Assembly: GCF_030813715.1 (NCBI RefSeq) | Contig: NZ_JAUSUZ010000001.1 | Location: 7,440,001-7,504,000 of the forward strand | Direction of reading: 5' to 3' | Length of the DNA: 64,000 bases | From: Catenuloplanes indicus | GTDB taxonomy: Bacteria > Actinomycetota > Actinomycetes > Mycobacteriales > Micromonosporaceae | Shown: one piece after another, positions 30,501 to 39,500 of the stretch | Layout of the letters: each line of letters starts with the position of its first letter | Position numbering within the stretch: the stretch's first letter is position 1 | Notes under the pieces: generated by a model | Told to the model about the DNA's origin: nothing | The model's database searches: none | What the model saw: only the letters and a program-made list of their open reading frames with translations | Program-made: the position numbers and the translations under genes

Positions 30501-33500
30501 CTGCGTCGATCGGGTCGAGCTGCTGCTCATCCTGTTGGACGTTCCGCTGTTGCACGTGGCCACGACGGACACGATCAGCCTCGACCTGCTGGGCGCGCGC
30601 CTGGGCGGACGGTTCCAGAAGCCGACCAGAGGGGCCGCGTTGATCGCTTTGCCGATCGGCACGGTCACTCCGGTGTGGATCGTCGAGCGCGCGCACATGG
30701 TGCTGGTCCACCGCTACGACGAGACGAATTACACACTGATCGAGACGCAGGCGAACGGCGCTGACCGGGTGCAGCCGTTCACGCTCAGCAGGCGCGGTGA
30801 CGGACTGCCGGCCGCGCTGGCCGGCACCGTCCGGCTCCTCGGCAACGAGGACGCGGCCGTGCTGGGCGTGGACTTCGTCGACAAGCGGATCATCGCCGGG
30901 CCCTCCGGCTCGGCGGCCCCGCCCGCGGACCGCACGGTGGAGGCGCTGCTCGACGGTGGCGGCCGGCCGGGCATGATGCGGCGGCCGTCGCCCCCGTCGC
31001 CCCGGCAGCAGGCCGACGATGTGACGCTGCCGTCCGGCCGTACTCCCACCGGTGTGCTACCGGCCGCCGAGCTCACCGGCCCCGGTGTGCGGACCGTCGA
31101 GCTGCACCCGATCGCGATCGAACCCGGGCGGGACGGCCGCGATGCGGTCTCGGACGCGGTGACCGCGTGGCGCCGCATGCTGCCGGATGCCGACGCGGCC
31201 TCCTGGGACGGCTGGCGCATCGAGGGCCGGGCCGGCGCCGGTGTCCCGATCTCGGAGCTGCTCGGCACGGACACACTGCGCGAGAACGTGTCCGCGCTGC
31301 TCGATGGCGGCCTGCGGATCGTGCCGGCCGGGGACGCGTCCCGGCCGGTGCCGCCGATGCTCCGCGACGTCTCACTCACGGTGACCGCCAGCCGCGCCGG
31401 CGAGTACCGGCCGGAGTCGTTGGACGGTCGGCAGATCCGCTACGAGGGGCGGCTCGCGGTCGTCGTACGGGTCGACGGCCTCGCCACGCCCGCTCAGGTC
31501 GGACCGATCGGACTGTGGGAACGGGCGATCGTGCCGGCCCCGTCCGCGATGCTCCCCGGCATACCCGCTCTGCCCGGGCAATCGGGCCTGGCCCAGCCGG
31601 TCGACGCCGGGGCGTGGGCCGACGGCCGCGCGATGATCGGCCAGGTGACCGCCGCAGCGCGGCGGTGGCTGGCCGACCTCGGGGTACAGGGAAATGCCCG
31701 GGAATTCATCGCGCGCGGCCTCACCGACAGTGCACGTTTTAGGATCGGGCTCAGTGGCGTGGCACCGGTCGGCACGGTGCGCATCGGCAATCAGTCCCGG
31801 GTGGTGGTCCGCGGCGACCTTGTGATCCAGCCTCAGCCGAGGGGTCCGATCAGCACCTACCCGAATGCGGTGGAGGTGCTGCTCGATCCGGTCACCGCCG
31901 GACAGGTGCCGGGCTGGCTCCCGCCCGCCCCGCCGGCTTACGCGCCCGCCACCGCGGACGATGCCCGTCGACGCCGGCTGCAGGACGACGTCGCGATCGC
32001 CCTCACCCCGGCACGCCTGGAGTCGCTCATCCATCTGCTCGGGGCCGGCGTGCCGAGCCCGGAGAGGGTGGTCCGCTGGATCGAGGTGATCGGCCGGGTC
32101 CCGGACGACGCCGCCGCGGCCCGGATCGGGCTCGTCGTTCCCGGCCCGCTTCTCCGGCTGGCCGCCGAGCTCCTCGTCGATCCGGAGTGGCTGGTCGTCT
32201 TCGGTTCGCACCTTCGGGCACTCGCCTCGGCCGGCACGACGCGGCCGCTCGACCTGCTCGGTCGTCTGCGGTCCTCCGGCGTCCGTACCGTGGGGGACAT
32301 CGTCTGGCTGGCCGAGGTGGCCGGTCGGCTGGAGCTCGGCGAGACCGACCTGCCGGCGCTGTTGACCTTCCCCGGTCAGCGCGTGGCGCCGGAGCTGCTG
32401 GCCACGTTGCGTGACGACGATCTCGTCACGGCGATGGACACCGCCCGGATGCGGGTGGTCATCATGTCCAGCCCCGATCTCGGTGCACACGGGCTGGGTC
32501 TGCGGCATCGGGACGAGGTGACGGCGCTCGCCACCGCGCTGGGCGTAAAACCGGTACACCTGGCCGGGATCGCACCTCGCATCCGGCAGGCGTTCGCGGC
32601 GCTCGGCAGCTCGTACTCGGGCGGGCAACCGGACCGGGCTACGCGGATTGCGGCCGAGATCACCGCGTCACTCCTGGCCGACGGACTGGTCGTCCCGGTG
32701 TACCCCGGGATCGCCGACCGGACCGACGCGGAGGCCGTGCGGGAGGTGATGGAGGTGACCGGGCGGCTCGGCGTGCATCCCGGTGCCCTGGCCGCGCTCC
32801 TGCCGTCCCGGCGCATGGAGCTGCTGCTGCACGAGTTTCTCGCGGACATCCCGCTGGCAGCGATCGCCGGCTACGTGCGGAAGCTGATCGACTCGGCCCC
32901 ACCGGCGTACCGCCCCGCGACCACCGAGGCGGAACGCGCCCGGTGGAGCGACGAGCTGGGTGTAGCCGCCACGACGATCGAGGAGCTGCTGAGCGTTCCG
33001 TGGGGCGATCCGGAGCGAATACTGACGGCCGCGTCCCGGGCGGGGCTGGACCGGCTCGACCGCGCGACGCTGACCCGGCTGTCGCTGCAGATCGGCTGGA
33101 TTCCCGTCGATCTCGGCCGTACGTCCGTCCGGCGGGGGGTCGAGCCGGCGACGGTGTTGCAGGTCGCGGCCCAGATCGAGGGCGGGGTGGAGCCGAACCA
33201 CCTGATGCCGTTCCAGAATCTGATGAACCGCTTCGTGGCGCCGGCCGGGCGTGGGACACGGACGATGACGGCGGCCGTGCTGGCGAGGCAGCTGGCGCAT
33301 ACGGCACGGTTCCACGTACCACTCCTCGACGAACGGATGCAGCTGCCGTGGGTGTTCCGGCAGATGTTCCGGTGGATGCACGCCCAGGGTGGCGACTGGA
33401 TCGACACCGGCATTCTGCCTCGGCAGCTGGCTGACCTTCCGGGGCTGACTGTCGAGCGGTACACCCAGCTCCGCTCCGGACTGGAGGAGCGGGAACGGCT

Positions 33501-36500
33501 TGTGCGCGAGGCTACCGAGCTCGCGCTGAGTTCATCGATCGAGCCCCCGGGGCTACGGCCCCTGATGGAGGAAACCACCGCCTGGCTCGCCCGCATCCGG
33601 ACCGATTTCGAGGCCGATCTCGGATCCCGGGCCGGTGATGCGGGCCCGCGGGATTACGACCGGAGCGCCGAACTCGGCCGCCAGCGGAGCCGGGTGGACC
33701 TGGAGGAGAGGGTGACCCGGGCCGCCGGTGCGGCCGGAGCGCCGGTGCCACTGGCGGCGGTCGAACGACTGCACGCCGCAGAAGAGAAGCGGCAGCAGGC
33801 GATCGACACGTTCGCCTCGGCCTACGGAGGACCCGAGTCCTCGCACGGTCTCCACACCTGGGGGCTCCAGGCGTCGATGATCCAGCGGGACCTGGCGTTC
33901 GCCGAGGCGCTCGCCGCGTACACCGGCCAGGTTCTCCGGTCACTGTCGGCGTCGCCGGAAGTGGCGGCGGTCGCCGACGCCGTGATCGGCCTGGTCGCGG
34001 ATTACCGGGCGGCGAAGGCGTTCCATCCGGCGAACCGGACCGTGGACAACCTGACCGACGGTGAGATCGGCGAGATGCTCGGCAGCGCCTCGCCGGCACC
34101 CGGCCGGGAGCTGCTCAGCGACCGCGAAGTCGGTCTGCTCGCCGATTCCTGGCGAGCCGGTGCATGGTCGGAGATGCTGAAGGACGTCACGCTCGAGGAC
34201 ATCATGAACGATGTCCGGGAGCGGCCGTGGCTGAGCCCGAGCTCCCTGATGTGGTTGACGACGACGACCGGCCTGCCGGCCGCCAGGATGCGCGCGTTCG
34301 CGATCCGGCACGACCGGATCCCGGAGGACCTGCCGCTCATCGCCCGCGATATCCGGATCGAGGGGAGCGCGGGCCCCGTGCCACCGGCCATGGTCGTCGG
34401 ACTCGCGACGCGGCTGGGGATCGATCCGCAGCTAGTCAGAGTGCTCGATCTCGTTCCCGGAGCGGGGACGGTTGTGGACGTGGCGGCGGTCGAGCGTATG
34501 GTCGGCGAAGCGGCCGGCGCCGCCGGTACCGACGTGGCGACGTATCTGGAGAGCCTCGCGGTGTCCGGATATCGCTGGAGCACCCGAAACCTGGCACCAC
34601 GCTGGAATTCGGCGGGTGTGCTGCTGTCCACCTGGACGGGGGTCGGGCCGGAGATTCTCGCGGCCGGGCATTCCCTGCGGCTGGAGCACTGGCGGAGGCT
34701 GCTCGACGACCTGGCGGAGCTGTTCCGGCTGGACCGGCACGCCATCTCCGTTCTCGCCGCCCGCCTCCGGGTGCCGACATCGTGGATGCTGTCGCTCAGT
34801 GTCCGGATCGGTCGTGTGCCCGTCGAGCTCCCGCAGATCGCCGATCGACTCAACGTGCGCGCCGACCTGCTGTTCGCGTTCGCGGCCGGCCTCCCCGTCG
34901 ACCCGCTCGTCCTGACGCCGGCCGACGGGATCGCCGCGCTCAGGCGGCGGGTCCCCGGGCCCCGATTCGCCTCGGCGACCAGCGCGATCGAGGCCCTGTC
35001 CGAGGAGCACCGCGAGGCCCTTCGCCGGCGCCCGTCACCGGGCCGGCTGTCGGCCTGGGACAAGCTCGTTCCGGCCGGTGGAGCCGAGCCGGCCAGCCCG
35101 CGATCGCTGCCGCCGATCACCGAGTCGCTCTGGCGCATCGCCGTGGCCACCGAGGCGGTGCCGGCCGACCTGGACACCATCTTCACGTCCAGCAATGCCG
35201 ATCCGAGGGATCTGATCCAGATCGCGGAGCAGCTGCGCATGCCGGTCGGGGTGGTGGCCCTGGCCGAGCAGTTCATGTCCACCGCGGACGCCGGATCACG
35301 CGGTGACGCCCGGGAACGGCTGATCGCCGGATACCAGCCCTGGGTCGATCGGATGCACGCGCACGCGCACATCACCGAGAAGGAGTTCGTCTGGGCTAAC
35401 GATCAGCTGCGGGCACACAACCGGGGCAACCTGGGAACCCTCGGGAGACAGACGCCACGGGCGGCCCGGCAGCTCATGCTCCAGGTGCGCCTGGAGTCCG
35501 GCCGGCTCACCGGGAGCGCACTCTGGGCGCTGGCCCGTGACCATCCCGGCGAGGCGACGGAGATGCTTCGGACCGCGGTCGGCGACCGGACCTTCACCCA
35601 CCGGCTCACGCCGTCGATGTCGGCCGGTCTACCGATCCCGGTCGGCGTCGAGGTGCTCCTGCCCGCGCGGCCAGACCTGACGACACTGATCGAGGCCGAG
35701 GCGCCGGGTGCCCGGTCCTGGGCAGAATTCACGGTGCTTCCGCTCCGCAAGAACTGGACGTCGTTCCGGCGCATCCTGCGGCAGATGATCGACAAGGAGA
35801 CGCGATCCGTTCCCAGCGCCGCGATCCGAGTGCATACCAGCTTCGGCCGGGACACCGGTGCGTACCTGCGGCTCGCCCAGCTCTTCTATGCCAGCCTGCC
35901 GGTGCTGCACCGGATGGGCCTGCTGGCCCCGGCCGGCCCCGGCGAGGCGACCGTTACGCCCGGCTGGACGACCTTCGCCGACTTCGCCGCGGACCACGCG
36001 GACCGTGACCGGATGATGCAGGTGGAGAACGCCGGCCGGCGCAGCGGTGGCACGGTGATCTTCCATCTGGGCGCGGTGACCCCCGCTCAGCTGCAGGTCG
36101 GCGCCACCGTCTTCGCCGGGTTCGTCGAGGCGGCCCGGGAGCCCGGCACGGTCGAGGACCTTGACTCGTGGGAGTTCGCGGAGGCCGGATCCTACGCGGC
36201 CGGTTCAGTCGCGCTGCATCGTCGGTACGAGGACACCGGCCTGCGCGTGTTCGACCTGATCACCGATCCGGTGGCACGCCTGCAGGCTTTCACCCTCTTC
36301 CAGGTCGCCGACTGGGCACCCGGCACCAGTGCCACGGGCCTCGTGGAGGTCCGGCCGCCGGTCGGCATGGGACCGGTCGCCGGGCAGGACTCGGCGCAGG
36401 CCGGAGGATGGCAGACACCGCGGCGGAACCGGCCCTCCGCCGACACGGCCGGAGCCGTCGAGGAGTGGTTGCGCGAACGCGTCGAAAGCGGTCTGCACCC

Positions 36501-39500
36501 GGTGCCGCACACCGGTGACGAAACGGACCGCCTCAACAGGCCGCTGACGGTGTCGGCGGAGTTGACGTTCCCGATCCGCAGGACGGCCAATCCCTGGACG
36601 GCAGTGCCGGCCAGGGAGCGGGCCGCTCGCATCGTCGCGGACGTCGGCGCGCTGTTCCCCGGTGTGCTGCACGAATCCAGCGACGGCCGCTGGTGGCTGA
36701 CGCTGCAGGACCTGAACGGTGCGGAAAAGCCCTGGCAGCAGCTCGCCGCCGTCCTGGACGCGCTGGCGTACGCCGGCGCGGAGCCGGTGCGCGGCTCGAT
36801 GTCCGTCCGCGTCGGCGCGGTCGGTGAGCGGACCTTCGACGTCCTGCGGAGCTTGATGACCGGGTACGAGGACGTCCTGCACCGCCTCAGCACCGACCCC
36901 GCCGAGGACCGGGTGCGGTCGCGTGCCGCCCGCACCGTCGATCGACGGCCGGACGGCGAGCTGCGTTTCGAGGGCCTCGACCTGGCCCGGGACCTGCCGG
37001 TGCTGCAGACGCAGCTCAAGACCCTGCTCGGTCTGGTCCGGGCAGCCGGGCGGGACTTCACCGTGGAGCCGGCCGACGCTCACCAGCCCGGCTCGGGCAG
37101 GGAACTCGGCGGCCGGTGGCGGACCTTCGACCCGCCGGACGAGCGGACGAAGCGGTTCCTGGACCAGCTGTTCCAGGGAGCCGACGACCTATGGCAGGCG
37201 CGCGCGTTGTTCGTCACCACGCCCTGGCATGCGGGCGATGATCACGCGGGTCTGCCGTACGGGCTGTCCGCCGCCGAGGCGGAGACACTCGTCCGGTCCG
37301 CGCCCTGGCCGGATGACATCCGCAAGTTGATCATGGGTGAGCACCCGGCATTCGCGATGGCCGCGCTGCGCGACGGGCCGGCCGGGCCGGCCTCCGACGC
37401 CGCAACCCTGCTGCCGGCCCGCTTCCTGGACGGCCTCGTGGCGCGGGCGCGGCTCGTCCATCAGCTGGCCTACCCGGGTGGTGGTGGGCGGGAACTGGAA
37501 TCTCGTGCGTGGATCGCGGAACACGCCTGGGCGGAACCGGCGCGGAGCCACCGGTCAGCCGCCTGGTGGGCCACGTGGTACGCCGAGCGCGGTGACACGC
37601 CGAGCACCGAGGGCATCTCGCGCACGATCCCGGTCAGCGGGGACGGCGATCCGGACATCACCGGGTGGGTCGCGGACCTGCTGTCCACCGATCCGGGACT
37701 CGACGTGCTGCGCGACCTGGAGAGGCAGCTCGCCGGCCAGGATCAGGACGAGCCGGTCCGGCGACAGCGGGCGGCGGTGCGGCATCGGATCGCCGAAGTC
37801 ACCGGCAGCCTGACGCCGTCGGCCGTACCCCCGCCGGATCTGATGCCGGTCGACGCGCGGCCAGACGACGAAATGCTGGAGTCCGTCGTGCGGGCCGCTC
37901 GGACCCTGAACCTGTTGCCTGCGGCGATGACGGACGAGGACCGGGCGAGTACCCGTGCTGCCACCCAGTATGTGATTCGCATCATGCGGGAGGAGCCCCG
38001 GAGATTCCGGGACATGCCCGGTCGCACCGTCGGCGCGCTGCTCGCCCAGGCGTTGCCGGTCGGCGCGCTACTGGCACTGCAACCCGGATTCCGGCCGATG
38101 GAGCCGAACCCGGCCGAGTTCGCCCGATGGGCCGGCACGGCCGGGGATGCCGCGGCGAGCGAGCGATGGGCGGAGGAGGAGCGTGTCCGGCTGCGTCGCG
38201 ACGTCGCGGCCCGTCTCGATCAGGGTGACCCGTTCCTGATCGATCTCCTGGGCCGTGCGGTCGCCGTACGTATCCGGGACGACACCGACGCGGTGCCCGA
38301 CGACACCGACGCGGTGCTCGACGAGATCGACGCGGTGCTCGACGAGATCGACGCGGTGCTCGACGAGATCGACGCGGTGCTCGACGAGATCGACGCGGTG
38401 CTCGACGACACCGTCGCGGTGCTCGACGACACCGTCGCGGTGCCCGACGACACCGTCGCGGTGCCCGACGACACCGTCGCGGTGCCCGACGACACCGACG
38501 CGGTGCTCGCGGCCCTCACCGACCATCTGGAGGCCAATCCGGCCACCCTGCCCAGCCTGCCCGAGCTGATGGCCGACGTTCTGGAGACGTGGGTCCCGGA
38601 CAACAGCGTCGCCGAGCCGGAGCTGCTCTGGGCGATCGCCGCCGCGCTGAACATCCGGATTGTGCTGTCCGAGGAGGGTCTCCGGACGGCATACGGGCCG
38701 GAGACCGGCCGGACGTTGCACCTGGAGCGCGGCCCAGCCGGCAACGTCCGCGTGATGCTGCCCGGCATGTCCGAGTCGGGCTCGGACCAGGACGTGACCG
38801 CGGACCCCGACGACCCGCCGGCTGACGAAACCGGCGACCTGTGGGTCTCTCCGGTGCTGGAGACGCCGCAGCCCGCGATGGATTCGATCCTGGCGCCCGG
38901 TCCGGCGTCGTTGAGCGATGTGCTGTTCGCGGCGAAGATGGCGGGTCCTGGTGTGGCCGAGCTGAGCCGGATCGACCCGGTCGCGGGCCGGATGTGGGCG
39001 GAGGCGATGGAGTCGCTGCGCCAACTGGCCGAGCTGCCCGAGCGGGAGGCCTCGGTGCTGTTGCTTGACCCGGGGTTCGGTGAGGCGATCCGGCGGGTGG
39101 CGCGGTTGGTGCCGGATGAGACGCATGCTGTGGTGCGGCCGTTGCTGGCGTTGGACGGCGCGTTACGGGCGGGTGTGTTTCCGGGTGGTTGGTGGCCGGC
39201 TCCGATGCCGGTCTTGGTGCTTGGTTCTTGGAGTTCGCAGCAGCAGCCGGGGGACGTTCTCGGCAAGGTTCGTGCGCGTGCGGTTCTTGCTGATCGGCCG
39301 GTGATTGTGGTTGATCTGGCTGGTGCGCAGGGGGTGGTCGATGCGGTGCTCGGGGAGTTGTCGGAGGCGTTGGTGTGGTATCGCCGGATTGGTCCGGTGC
39401 CGCTGGTGGTGGTGGGTCGAGCGACGGGTTATGGTCAGCGGCTTTTCGGTGAGCTGCGAGCGCGGCATGGTCTGGTGTCGCTGGCTGTTGAGGCGGCCGG

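Noticed and set aside
38278-38508. CRISPR or transposon array
   Set aside because: Units are contiguous, 21 bp, in frame and without spacers; it is a coding tandem repeat.
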